A DNA stretch of 64,000 nt from Bacteroidota bacterium (GTDB lineage Bacteria > Bacteroidota > Ignavibacteria > Ignavibacteriales > Melioribacteraceae). Location: positions 111,113-175,112 of the forward strand of contig JAHISP010000036.1 of assembly GCA_018818165.1 (NCBI GenBank). The letters run 5' to 3'. Within the stretch, counting starts at the first letter, position 1, and every line of letters begins with the position of its first letter. Below, piece by piece: positions 42,329 to 51,293 of the stretch. The notes below the pieces were generated by a model. It was not told the origin of the DNA. It saw only the letters and a program-made list of their open reading frames with translations, and did not search any database. A program made the translations under genes and the position numbers.

Positions 42329-42444
42329 CCAATGACAACAAATTAATAGTTGGGTTTTTAAGCTAAAATAAATCATTTTAATTATTATGTTTATAAATTG
42401 TTACTGCTTTTTTGAATAAAGGAAAATCCTTTATGGCGGACTCA
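42329..42444. repeat. Direct repeat D, copy 2
   Basis: This is the second copy of the repeat at 41148, beginning one base after AGCGTCT. It diverges in its middle (about 42374-42410) but keeps the conserved beginning and end. The remaining sequence up to rsgA (about 42445-42580) shows nothing else. Confidence 0.8.
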
Positions 42445-42593
42445 ATTGAACAATATTCATTTTAGCAAAAATTTTGAATTGCTTAATTATCCTTTCATTT
42501 AATAGACTTTTCTAATTCGCCAAACAATTTAAGTTGCAATGCACTTTTACTTCCTCTATTTTTAAATTATCAAAAAATTAAATTGGTACAACT

Positions 42594-43547
42594 ATTTTAA
42601 CTAAAGTATACAAAATTGAGAGTAAGGACTATTATGTTATTGATGAAAATGGAAAATCAATAATATGTAGGCTTCCGGGTAGATTCAAAAATAAATTCCA
42701 TTTAAAACAGAATAAACAAAGAGTACTAGACATTGTTACAATTGGAGATAGAGTTAAAATTTCAATTAACAAGGATGGACGTGGCGAAATTCTGAAAATA
42801 ATGGATAGAGAAAATTTTTTTTCGCGCAAAGCTCCGTTCTTAAAGGGTACTGCTGGAAAAGGGGAACGGCTTGAACAAATATTTGCCGCTAATATTGATA
42901 ATGTGGTAATCGTAGCGTCAGCAAATAATCCAGTATTTAATAATCGTTTAATTGATAGAATAACCGTCGCGGCAGAAAGTTCGCATGTTGATGTAATTAT
43001 TGTAATTAATAAATGTGATATTGGTACTGCCGAAGAAATTGAGGATTGGAAAGAAATTTATACAGCTTGTGGTTATGATGTGTTTGTTACATCTGTAAAG
43101 GAGAATATTGGGCTTTATCAATTAAGCGAAGCACTTAAAAATTCGACAAATCTTTTCTGTGGAATGTCTGGCGTTGGTAAATCATCACTTCTTAATTCCT
43201 TATTTCCACAATTAGAATTTAAAGTTGGAGAAGTCAGCGAGCTATTGCATAAAGGAAAACATACAACAGTTTCAGCGGTTTTACAAAAAGTGGATGAAAA
43301 CACGATAATTATTGATTCTCCAGGAATTCGTGAATTTGCTCCATATGGAATTACTAATGAAGATTTATCGCACTATTTTATTGAATTTAAGCCATACATG
43401 AACAATTGCAAATTTAATACATGCACGCATCAACACGAACCTGGTTGTGCTGTAATTGAAGCTGTGGATAATGAATTAATTTCTGTTGAAAGATATTATT
43501 CATATTTAAATATTCTTGAAAATATTGAAGATATACCTAAATATTAA
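42594..43547 (+). CDS. rsgA: Ribosome small-subunit-dependent GTPase RsgA, non-canonical start
   Basis: The GTPase part is clear: permuted G4 NKCD, G1 GMSGVGKSSLLN, DSPGIREFAPYG and the zinc site CKFNTCTHQHEPGC. The first ATG in frame (42801) would leave 248 residues and cut off the OB-fold. Translation upstream in the same frame gives the missing domain (KVYKIESKDYYVIDENGKS, CRLPGRF, VTIGDRV), back to a stop at 42579-42581, but with no ATG, GTG or TTG. ATT codons at 42582 or 42594 are the only reasonable initiators; I give 42594 (317 residues). RsgA helps late assembly of the 30S subunit. Confidence 0.85.
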   Translation: MLTKVYKIESKDYYVIDENGKSIICRLPGRFKNKFHLKQNKQRVLDIVTIGDRVKISINKDGRGEILKIMDRENFFSRKAPFLKGTAGKGERLEQIFAANIDNVVIVASANNPVFNNRLIDRITVAAESSHVDVIIVINKCDIGTAEEIEDWKEIYTACGYDVFVTSVKENIGLYQLSEALKNSTNLFCGMSGVGKSSLLNSLFPQLEFKVGEVSELLHKGKHTTVSAVLQKVDENTIIIDSPGIREFAPYGITNEDLSHYFIEFKPYMNNCKFNTCTHQHEPGCAVIEAVDNELISVERYYSYLNILENIEDIPKY

Positions 43548-43672
43548 TTTCCAAAGCAAAAAGAACAATTCCTAATTATGATTGTTAAACGAGGAGTAAT
43601 CTTAAAAACATCATTTATACTTGTTATTAAGAACTCTAAATCATATTTTTTTAAGTTAAAATTTAGGTTATA

Positions 43673-45481
43673 ATGAAGAAGACAGTATTTTTAATTTTTC
43701 CACTTTTATTTATAATATTTGGTTGTTCAGCTACTGGAATTAAAAGCGACAATAAATTAAGCACCGAAGAAAATAAACCTATTTCGCCGAATGAAAAACT
43801 TGCGCAAGACTATTTTATAAAAGGCGCTATCTTGGATCTTCAAGGTGATTACACTGCCGCTATATTAGAATATCTAGAAGCTCTAAAACTTGATGAACAA
43901 GCTGGTATTCATAATTCATTAAGTAAGGATTATATTATTATACAAAAACTAGCGCCCGCTTTGGAACATGCTAAAGCTGCTGTTAGATTAAGCCCGAACG
44001 ATGCAGAATTTAATTTTATGCTAGGAAGTATATATAAAATGGCTCAAATTCCAGATTCTGCTGAAATTGTTTTTCAAAAAGTTATTGAAATTGACAGTCT
44101 AAATTTTCCAGCATATTACCAAGTTGCTCAATTAAATGAAGCTAAGAAACCATTAAAAGCACTTGAAATTTATAATCGTTTAATCGATTTAAGTGGTCCA
44201 GAATGGAATGTTTTAATTAAAATTGCTGAGCTAAATGAACGAATTGGCAATGTTGATAACACGGTAAAAACTGTTGAAAAATTGCTCGAACTTGACCCTT
44301 CAAACTTGCGTTTGCAAAAGCTGCTTATTGAATCCTTTATAAAAACCGGCAATAATGAAAAGGCTATTTCCCTTGCAAGTGATGCTTTAAACATGTTTCC
44401 AGATGATTTAACACTTATAGAATACAAAGGAAATGCAAAGGCAAATCAAAATAAATGGGAAGAAGCTGCAATTGAATATCAAAAATTAATTCATTCGGAA
44501 TTGCCATTTGAAGCTAAAAAAAGAATTGCTGCTGGATTTGTAACTGAAGCGGCAAATGATTCAAGCATTATTCCAATAGCTAAAAATTTACTTTTGGAAA
44601 TTGAAAAAGATTCTACCGATTGGCAAACAAACGCATTTCTAGGAGAAATTGCTCTTCACGAAGGTAATGATTCAACCGCGATAAGTTACTTTTCTAACGC
44701 TGCTCATTTAGCTCCCTGGAATTCACAACTTTGGAGTAGATTTGGAGTTCTATTATTTGAAGCACAAAAATTTGAAGAAACTGTTGTTGAAATGAAAACT
44801 GCTGTAAATAATTTTCCAGATGATTTTGTAATTAATTTAATTCTTGGACTTTCGCTTTCGCAGCAAAAAGACATAGACGGCGCGTCCAGAGCTTTGGAAC
44901 ATGCTGTGAGACTAAACCCTAACGATTTAACTGCACTACATGCATACGGCTTTACGCTTAACCAGCAAAAGCGATATGATGCAGCATTAACCTATTTGGA
45001 TAGAGCTTTAAATTTAGCGCCTGATAATATTCAAGTAATTGGAACAATGGGAATGATTTATGACGCGCAGAAAGATTATGTTATGACCGATTCGTTATAT
45101 GAAAGAGCGTTGAAGATTGATTCCTTGGATGTTCTTATTTCAAATAATTATGCTTATTCACTTTCTGAGCGAGGTATAGAACTAGATAAAGCTTTAAAAC
45201 TTGCTGAATTTGCGGTAAAAATGCAGCCTAAAAATTCTTCATATCTTGATACTATTGGTTGGGTACATTTTAAATTGGGTGATTATAAAAAGGCAATTGA
45301 GTTTATTGAACAAGCAATTGTGGAAGATGAAGGAAACGCGACTCTTTTTGACCATCTTGCTGATGTCTATGAAAAAATAAATAATAAAGAAAAAGCAATA
45401 GAATTATATAAAAAGGCGTTATCGCTAGATCCCGAAATACCAAATGTAAAAGAGAAATTAGAAAAAATGAGTAAAGCATGA
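43673..45481 (+). CDS. TPR-repeat lipoprotein, 602 aa
   Basis: A signal peptide and lipobox (IIFGC, Cys about 18) precede about twelve tetratricopeptide repeats running to the end, for example GDYTAAILEYLEALKL, KDYVMTDSLYERALKI and GDYKKAIEFIEQAIV. It is probably a periplasmic, outer-membrane-anchored scaffold. The stop overlaps the DUF4292 start (ATGA). A TPR lipoprotein, DUF4292 and EnvC-like gene in this order is a conserved trio in Bacteroidota relatives. Confidence 0.9.
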   Translation: MKKTVFLIFPLLFIIFGCSATGIKSDNKLSTEENKPISPNEKLAQDYFIKGAILDLQGDYTAAILEYLEALKLDEQAGIHNSLSKDYIIIQKLAPALEHAKAAVRLSPNDAEFNFMLGSIYKMAQIPDSAEIVFQKVIEIDSLNFPAYYQVAQLNEAKKPLKALEIYNRLIDLSGPEWNVLIKIAELNERIGNVDNTVKTVEKLLELDPSNLRLQKLLIESFIKTGNNEKAISLASDALNMFPDDLTLIEYKGNAKANQNKWEEAAIEYQKLIHSELPFEAKKRIAAGFVTEAANDSSIIPIAKNLLLEIEKDSTDWQTNAFLGEIALHEGNDSTAISYFSNAAHLAPWNSQLWSRFGVLLFEAQKFEETVVEMKTAVNNFPDDFVINLILGLSLSQQKDIDGASRALEHAVRLNPNDLTALHAYGFTLNQQKRYDAALTYLDRALNLAPDNIQVIGTMGMIYDAQKDYVMTDSLYERALKIDSLDVLISNNYAYSLSERGIELDKALKLAEFAVKMQPKNSSYLDTIGWVHFKLGDYKKAIEFIEQAIVEDEGNATLFDHLADVYEKINNKEKAIELYKKALSLDPEIPNVKEKLEKMSKA

Positions 45482-46269
45482 TTAATAAAAAGAATATTTT
45501 GATATTTATACTTGGAGTCATATTTCTTATTGGCTGCAGTAGTGAAAAGGAAATTACAACAACCACTCCAGAACAAATAGTTACAGCAAGTTGGTTAATT
45601 AAAAAATTGGAAGGAAACAGACGAAAGATAAAGACGTTTGAAGGCACTGGAACAATAAGTGTAAAAAGTGAAGGATTTAATGGAAAAACAAGTTTTCAGA
45701 TTTTGATAAAAAAGCCTGATTCAATAAAAATTTCCATATATGGTCCTTTTGGTATTGATATTGCTCATGGAGTATTTTCAAATAATAATTTTTTGTTTTA
45801 TGATGTTCTTAAAAATCGTGTATATACTGGAACAAATAGTAAAGATGTATTGAAAAAATTATTTAAAATCGATTTATCGTTTGAAGAACTTATTGATGCT
45901 TTTGCTGGAGCTGTTAATCTAACCGCAAAGCTTAGAACAGAGCCAAGCGATTATGGAATTTTAGATGACATTTACAATTTGACATATATTGACAGACTTA
46001 GGAATATCAAAAATATTTACCGAATTACTAAAAGTGATTTAAAAATAACAGATTATCTTGTAACAACTTTGAGCGATTCAGAATTACTCTCTGCTGAATA
46101 CTCCAATTTTAAGGATTATGAAGAAGTCCCACTCCCATTATCATTATTGATAAGAAACAAAAGCGAAAACCAAAGCGTTAACATTGTTTACAGGAACATA
46201 AATGTTAACGAAGAGATTAAATCACTAAAAATTAAATTACCGTCGGATGTTACTAAAATAGAATGGTAA
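45478..46269 (+). CDS. DUF4292 / LolB-like lipoprotein
   Basis: This 263-residue lipoprotein (lipobox FLIGC, Cys about 19) has the DUF4292 pattern: FEGTGTISVKSEGFNGKTSFQILIKKPD, cited in part, then SIYGPFGIDIAHG. The beta-rich half-barrel resembles the lipoprotein-carrier LolA/LolB fold. It may receive or place outer-membrane lipoproteins, which would fit a lolD-like gene at the end of the window, but this is inference. It overlaps the EnvC-like gene by 7 bases. Confidence 0.85.
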   Translation: MINKKNILIFILGVIFLIGCSSEKEITTTTPEQIVTASWLIKKLEGNRRKIKTFEGTGTISVKSEGFNGKTSFQILIKKPDSIKISIYGPFGIDIAHGVFSNNNFLFYDVLKNRVYTGTNSKDVLKKLFKIDLSFEELIDAFAGAVNLTAKLRTEPSDYGILDDIYNLTYIDRLRNIKNIYRITKSDLKITDYLVTTLSDSELLSAEYSNFKDYEEVPLPLSLLIRNKSENQSVNIVYRNINVNEEIKSLKIKLPSDVTKIEW

Positions 46270-47477
46270 AATATTTTAAACATATTGCGTTACTAATTTT
46301 TATTTCTTCAATAATTTTTGCTCAAACAAATAATAATATTGAACTTAAAAATAATGAGCTTGCTAATATAAAAACTCGAATCCTAGAATTGGAAAATGAG
46401 TTAAAAAGCAAGCAAGGTGATGAAGCAAGCGCGATAAAAATATTGGATAAAATAAACCATCAAACTCATTTACTAAATCAAATTATTAAAGATCTTAGCA
46501 TTGAAGAAGTAATAATTGGGAAGAAAATTGCGAAAATATCAAATCAGATTGCTAAGCTACAAACAGAGGTTTCAGAATTAAAAAAAGACTATTCGGATTA
46601 TGTTAAATGGCTTTATGTTAATAATAAAGAATCCAAGTGGAATTTTCTTCTTAAATCAGATTCATTTAATCAAGCAATTATGCGTTACAAATATTTCAAT
46701 TATATTACTAAAAAGAATGAGGAAAAAGTAACACAGTTGTTAGATAGTAAACAAGAATTGGAAAAATCTAACCGTGAATTGAAATCGGAAAATTTGGAAA
46801 AGCAAAAAATTGAAAACGAGAAAAAAAGAGAAGTTGCAAGATTAGAAAAAAGGAAAAAGGAGAAAACTGAGCTTATAGCCTCACTTAATAAAGTTAAAAG
46901 CAATATTGAAAAAGAAATTAACGAAAAAAGAAAATATGAAATTGAAATAAAAGCACGAATTGCAAAACTGATTGAAGCAGATAGGGAAAAAGAGCGCAAG
47001 CTTCGTGAAGAAAAATTTAATAATAATTCCATCGAGCCAATAATTCCAAAAGTAAATTATGCAAAGTTCGAAAATTTCCCTGACCTAAAAGGAAAAATGA
47101 CTTGGCCAGTTTCTAGTGGAAAAATAATAAGAGATTTTGGCGAAAATAAAAATCAGAAGCTAAAAACAGTTACTCTAAATTATGGAATTGATATAAAATC
47201 AAAACCCAACGAAAAAGTTTTTGCCGTCGCCGATGGAGTAGTTTCCGTTATTGATTGGATTGTCGGGTTTGGCAGTATCATAATTGTTACACACAAAGGA
47301 GATTTCAGAACTGTTTATGGACACATAGATAACATTGAAGTAAATGAAAATGATATCGTTAAAGCTGGGACAAAACTTGGCACAGTTAACCAAAGTCTGG
47401 AAGGCGATATTGTCCATTTTGAAATTTGGGATGAACGTAACTACCAAAATCCACAGTTGTGGTTGGTTAAGAAATGA
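46263..47477 (+). CDS. EnvC-like murein hydrolase activator (degenerate M23)
   Basis: This 404-residue protein has a signal peptide, a long coiled coil (about 25-255) and a C-terminal LytM/M23 domain (about 280-400). The domain aligns through GKIIRDFGE, NYGIDIKSKP, VFAVADGVVSVIDW, TVYGHIDNI and DIVHFEIWD. The first zinc-binding His of HxGxD is Asn (about 306), while the later His residues remain. EnvC-type proteins without full zinc sites activate amidases during cell division rather than cut murein themselves, and this is the likely role here. Confidence 0.88.
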   Translation: MVKYFKHIALLIFISSIIFAQTNNNIELKNNELANIKTRILELENELKSKQGDEASAIKILDKINHQTHLLNQIIKDLSIEEVIIGKKIAKISNQIAKLQTEVSELKKDYSDYVKWLYVNNKESKWNFLLKSDSFNQAIMRYKYFNYITKKNEEKVTQLLDSKQELEKSNRELKSENLEKQKIENEKKREVARLEKRKKEKTELIASLNKVKSNIEKEINEKRKYEIEIKARIAKLIEADREKERKLREEKFNNNSIEPIIPKVNYAKFENFPDLKGKMTWPVSSGKIIRDFGENKNQKLKTVTLNYGIDIKSKPNEKVFAVADGVVSVIDWIVGFGSIIIVTHKGDFRTVYGHIDNIEVNENDIVKAGTKLGTVNQSLEGDIVHFEIWDERNYQNPQLWLVKK

Positions 47478-47498
47478 TTGTTAAATTAGTGAAATAAT

Positions 47499-48734
47499 TT
47501 GCAGAATTGGAGCACAATATTAAAGAATTTCATTTCGCTATCTGGTGGTGAACTCCTCAGCAAAGGCATCGCTTTTATAACCACAATCTACCTCGCTCGC
47601 GTAATTTCACCAGAAGGATTTGGAATACTTGGTTACGCAACAGCTTTTGTTTCTTATTTTTTGTTATTTATCGATTTTGGCTTTGATATAATTAGTGTTA
47701 AAAAAATCGCCAATGATAAAAATATTATTTCAAAGTATATAAACAATATTATTTCATTTAGAATATTATTAGCAAGTGCAATATTTTTTGTTTTAGTTGT
47801 GGTTATATTATTTATCAACGAAACGTTAATAATTAAACTTGCACTTCTTATTACTGGACTAAATTTATTTGTTCAATCCTTTGCCACAGAATTTGTTTTT
47901 CAAGCAACAGAGAAAATTAATTACCTCTCAATTAAAGTTGTTGTAAAAAATATAATCATATTGGTATTAGTTCTCCTCTTTGTTAAAAGTATTTCGGATG
48001 TTTTAATTGTGGTTGGAATTTCTATTTTAGCTAATCTTATAATGAGCATTTGGCTATTTAAGAAATACACAAAACTATTTGCAAAATTTACTTGGAGTAT
48101 TGATAGGGGATTTTTGAAATCACTTTTCTTAGAGTCGTTTCCTTTAATCATTTCTTCATTCATGATTACAATTTATTACAATCTTGATATGGTGATGCTT
48201 GGAAATATTAAAACTCAGACCGAGGTTGGAATTTATAATGCTGCGTATAAAATATTTATGATTGGATTGATTCCTCTTGCGGCAATTGTGCGAATTTTTC
48301 TTCCATCTTTATCAAAAATAAATGAAAGCAAAGTTCTGAAACGAACTATAAAAAATTATGGGATTATGATGCTTAGCAGTGGAATTTTAATTGCGGTAGT
48401 AATATTTTTCTCTGCAAAAGTGGTAGTAAATTTCGCTTATGGAAACGAATATATTGCTTCTGTGTTTCCATTGATGATTTTAGCTTTAAATGTGCTCGTA
48501 ATTTCAGTAAATGTTTTTTTCGGAAATCCACTAACTGTTTGGGGAAAACAAAAAGCATATTCAGTGGCAATTACATTTGGAGCAATTGTTAATATTATTC
48601 TCAATCTTGTACTCATCCCAAAATATTCTTATAATGGGGCTGCACTTGCAACTCTTTTATCAGAAGTGGCTGTTTTTATTGGAGTATTCTACTTATTTAA
48701 TGTTAATTTAAAGAAAATAATAACTCAAGGTTAA
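47499..48734 (+). CDS. Polysaccharide flippase, Wzx/MATE-like
   Basis: This 411-residue, multi-spanning protein starts at TTG 47499, the first possible codon after in-frame stops. The N-terminus FISLSGGELLSKGIAF and YLARVISPEGFG are the hallmark of oligosaccharide flippases, and about twelve helices follow. It would move undecaprenyl-linked repeat units across the inner membrane. It is the first gene of the glycan cluster that includes glf. Confidence 0.9.
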   Translation: MQNWSTILKNFISLSGGELLSKGIAFITTIYLARVISPEGFGILGYATAFVSYFLLFIDFGFDIISVKKIANDKNIISKYINNIISFRILLASAIFFVLVVVILFINETLIIKLALLITGLNLFVQSFATEFVFQATEKINYLSIKVVVKNIIILVLVLLFVKSISDVLIVVGISILANLIMSIWLFKKYTKLFAKFTWSIDRGFLKSLFLESFPLIISSFMITIYYNLDMVMLGNIKTQTEVGIYNAAYKIFMIGLIPLAAIVRIFLPSLSKINESKVLKRTIKNYGIMMLSSGILIAVVIFFSAKVVVNFAYGNEYIASVFPLMILALNVLVISVNVFFGNPLTVWGKQKAYSVAITFGAIVNIILNLVLIPKYSYNGAALATLLSEVAVFIGVFYLFNVNLKKIITQG

Positions 48735-48771
48735 TAGGAATAGATATTTATGATTATGATAATAAAAAATC

Positions 48772-48795
48772 CTTTGCGTCTTAGCGACTCTGCGG
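48772..48795. repeat. Three-unit octamer array CTTTGCGT-like
   Basis: Three consecutive octamers, CTTTGCGT, CTTAGCGA and CTCTGCGG, sit 13 bases before glf. This type of CTnTGCGn string recurs in intergenic DNA of many unrelated bacteria and has no established function. Confidence 0.55.
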
Positions 48796-48808
48796 TTCTC
48801 TTTAGTCT

Positions 48809-49897
48809 ATGAAATATGATTACCTAATAGTTGGAGCTGGCTTTGCTGGTTCGGTTTCGGCAGAACGATTGGCTCAAAAAGGCAAAAAAATATTGATTGT
48901 TGAAAAACGCAATCACATTGCCGGAAATGCTTTTGATGAATTTGATGAATTCGGAATTCTTATTCACAAATATGGTCCCCACATTTTTCATACAAACAGC
49001 AGTGAGGTTTTTAAATATCTTTCAAAATTTACAGAATGGCGAAAATATGAGCATAAAGTACTTGCGAATTTAGATGGCGAACTTTATCCAATTCCAATAA
49101 ACAGAACAACAGTAAACAAATTGTACAACAAATCATTTACTTCCGATAAAGAAGTAAGCGATTTTTACGAAGGCGTGCGAGAAAAGAGAAATCCAATTAT
49201 GAATTCGGAAGATATTATTGTAAATCAAGTTGGAAGTGATTTGTATGAAAAATTCTTTAAAAATTACACAAAAAAGCAGTGGGCATTAGACCCTAATCAA
49301 CTTTCACCATCAGTCTGTGGAAGAATTCCCGTTAGAACCAACACAGATGACCGCTACTTTACAGACAAATATCAATTTATGCCCAAAGATGGTTATACAA
49401 AAATGTTCGAAAAAATGTTGAACCATCCAAATATTGAAATAATGCTTAACACGGATTATAAATCAATAATTAACGAAATTGAATTTGAAAAAATGATTTA
49501 CACAGGCCCAATAGACTATTTCTTTGATTACAAATTTGGTAAATTGCCATATCGCTCAATAAAATTTGAATGGAAGAACGTGAAAGCAACAAAACTGCTT
49601 AAAGCAACAAGTTATAATTTTGTCGGACAAAAAGAGCAATATACAAGGATAACAGAATATAAACAGATGACAGGACAAATATCAAAAACGACTTCTGTCA
49701 GTTACGAATTTCCAACTTTTGTTGGTGAGGAATTTTATCCAATTCCGAATGATGAAAATGATTTAATCTATAAAAAGTATAAAAATGAATCTGAAAAGTT
49801 GAAAAATATTCTTTTCGTTGGAAGATTGTCAGAATATAAATATTATAATATGGATCAAGTTGTTGGTAGAGTTTTACAAACAACCCAAAAAATGTAA
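48809..49897 (+). CDS. glf: UDP-galactopyranose mutase
   Basis: This 362-residue, full-length flavoenzyme has an N-terminal Rossmann VGAGFAGSVSAERLA, then EKRNHIAGNAFDE, HKYGPHIFHT and the terminal NMDQVVGRVL. It converts UDP-galactopyranose to UDP-galactofuranose, the donor for galactofuranose-containing glycans. Its C-terminal third is repeated as a remnant at 51294, after a DUF4143 ATPase. The GT2 gene after the remnant is the likely user of its product. Confidence 0.96.
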   Translation: MKYDYLIVGAGFAGSVSAERLAQKGKKILIVEKRNHIAGNAFDEFDEFGILIHKYGPHIFHTNSSEVFKYLSKFTEWRKYEHKVLANLDGELYPIPINRTTVNKLYNKSFTSDKEVSDFYEGVREKRNPIMNSEDIIVNQVGSDLYEKFFKNYTKKQWALDPNQLSPSVCGRIPVRTNTDDRYFTDKYQFMPKDGYTKMFEKMLNHPNIEIMLNTDYKSIINEIEFEKMIYTGPIDYFFDYKFGKLPYRSIKFEWKNVKATKLLKATSYNFVGQKEQYTRITEYKQMTGQISKTTSVSYEFPTFVGEEFYPIPNDENDLIYKKYKNESEKLKNILFVGRLSEYKYYNMDQVVGRVLQTTQKM

Positions 49898-50097
49898 AAT
49901 AAAGCCATATTGTAAAATAATTTGACAAAATGCTGGGCACTTCGCACAATGATTTGCCAAAATGACAATATTCAAGTTAATAATTGTTTTTGAAGATGGA
50001 GCACAACTTGACGGAATTAACCAATCACTTTTTTCGTTGTATTTTTGAAATAATGAGGAATTAATTTACATCGTTTATCCTGCTAGATAGACATCAT

Positions 50098-50142
50098 AAT
50101 AACTTATAGTAATAACTTTTGGTCATTATAATAAACTTTAGT
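50098..50142. repeat. Three imperfect 13-base repeats before the ATPase
   Basis: AATAACTTATAGT (50098-50110), AATAACTTTTGGT (50111-50123) and AATAAACTTTAGT (50130-50142) follow each other just before the DUF4143 ATPase start. They could be binding sites for a regulator or the edge of the inserted unit. Confidence 0.45.
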
Positions 50143-50161
50143 ACATTTGAAGCATAAAATT

Positions 50162-51283
50162 ATGTATGCAAGAATTTTAGAAAATATCGTTAAAGAAAAA
50201 ATAAATTCAGGAAAAGCTATTGTTTTAGTTGGTGCAAGACAGGTTGGTAAAACAACGCTAATCAACAAAATTTTAGAGAAAAAAGAGTTCCTTTTTTTAG
50301 ATGCTGACGACCCTACAATAAGGAATCTGCTTACTAATCCTAATACAGAACAAATAAGATCTTTAATTGGTAATTATAAAACAGTCTTTATTGATGAAGC
50401 GCAAAGGATTAGCGATATTGGAATAACATTAAAAATAATTACCGACCAGTTTAAAAGTGTACAATTATTTGTTAGCGGTTCTTCTTCATTTGAGCTTGGG
50501 AATAAATTAAATGAACCGCTTACGGGAAGAAAATGGGAGTATGAACTATTTCCTATTAGCTGGGAAGAATATGAAAATAAATTGGGTTTTTTAAAAACTG
50601 AGCAGCAAATTGAAAATCGTTTATTATATGGTTTTTATCCCGAAGTTTTAAATAATTCTGGAAATGAACGAGAAGTTTTAAAGAACTTAGTAAATAGCTA
50701 TTTGTACCGAGATATTCTTGCGTTTTCAGAAATAAGAAAACCGGAAGTTTTAGAAAAATTGCTTCAAGCCTTAGCTCTACAAATGGGAAGTGAAGTTAAT
50801 TATAACGAACTGTCACAAACAGTTGGAATAAACAAAGTTACGATTCAAAAATATATAGAAATATTAGAAAAAGGTTATATAATATTCCGTTTGTATAGTT
50901 TTAGTAGAAATGTTAGAAGTGAAATTAAAAGGAATAGAAAAATATATTTTTATGATAATGGAATCCGAAATATGATTATTGGTAATTTTTCTCCATTAGA
51001 TTTAAGAATTGATAAAGGGGCTTTGTGGGAAAATTTTTTAATTTCGGAAAGAAGGAAGCAGAATATATACAAAAACACTTTTGCAAAAATGTACTTTTGG
51101 AGAACTAAGCAGCAACAAGAAGTCGATTTTGTTGAAGAAAAAGACGGAATTATTTCGGGATATGAATTTAAATGGCAAGTTAATAGAAAAATTAATTTAC
51201 CAAAGACTTTCATAAGTAAATATAATTCGGAAATTACTGTTATAGATAGAACTAATTTTAGAAATTTTGTAGCAATTACATAA
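50162..51283 (+). CDS. DUF4143-type AAA ATPase
   Basis: I choose ATG 50162; a TTG at 50147 would add five residues. The 373-residue protein has Walker A VGARQVGKTTL (about 24), Walker B VFIDEAQRI, a sensor VSGSSSFEL and the central YRDILAFSEIRKPE, all typical of the ATPase/DUF4143 family. The C-terminal part holds a PD-(D/E)xK nuclease-like strand (ENFLISERRKQ, WRTKQQQEVDFVEEK). These genes often move between genomes. It stands between an intact glf and a truncated one. Confidence 0.9.
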   Translation: MYARILENIVKEKINSGKAIVLVGARQVGKTTLINKILEKKEFLFLDADDPTIRNLLTNPNTEQIRSLIGNYKTVFIDEAQRISDIGITLKIITDQFKSVQLFVSGSSSFELGNKLNEPLTGRKWEYELFPISWEEYENKLGFLKTEQQIENRLLYGFYPEVLNNSGNEREVLKNLVNSYLYRDILAFSEIRKPEVLEKLLQALALQMGSEVNYNELSQTVGINKVTIQKYIEILEKGYIIFRLYSFSRNVRSEIKRNRKIYFYDNGIRNMIIGNFSPLDLRIDKGALWENFLISERRKQNIYKNTFAKMYFWRTKQQQEVDFVEEKDGIISGYEFKWQVNRKINLPKTFISKYNSEITVIDRTNFRNFVAIT

Positions 51284-51293
51284 GTGCAATTCC

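Noticed and set aside
42312..42355. A complete short attC ending in GTTGGGT within repeat D
   Set aside because: GCCTAAC to GTTGGGT spans only 44 bases, shorter than known attC sites, and the same GTTGGGT is in both D copies, so it belongs to the repeat.
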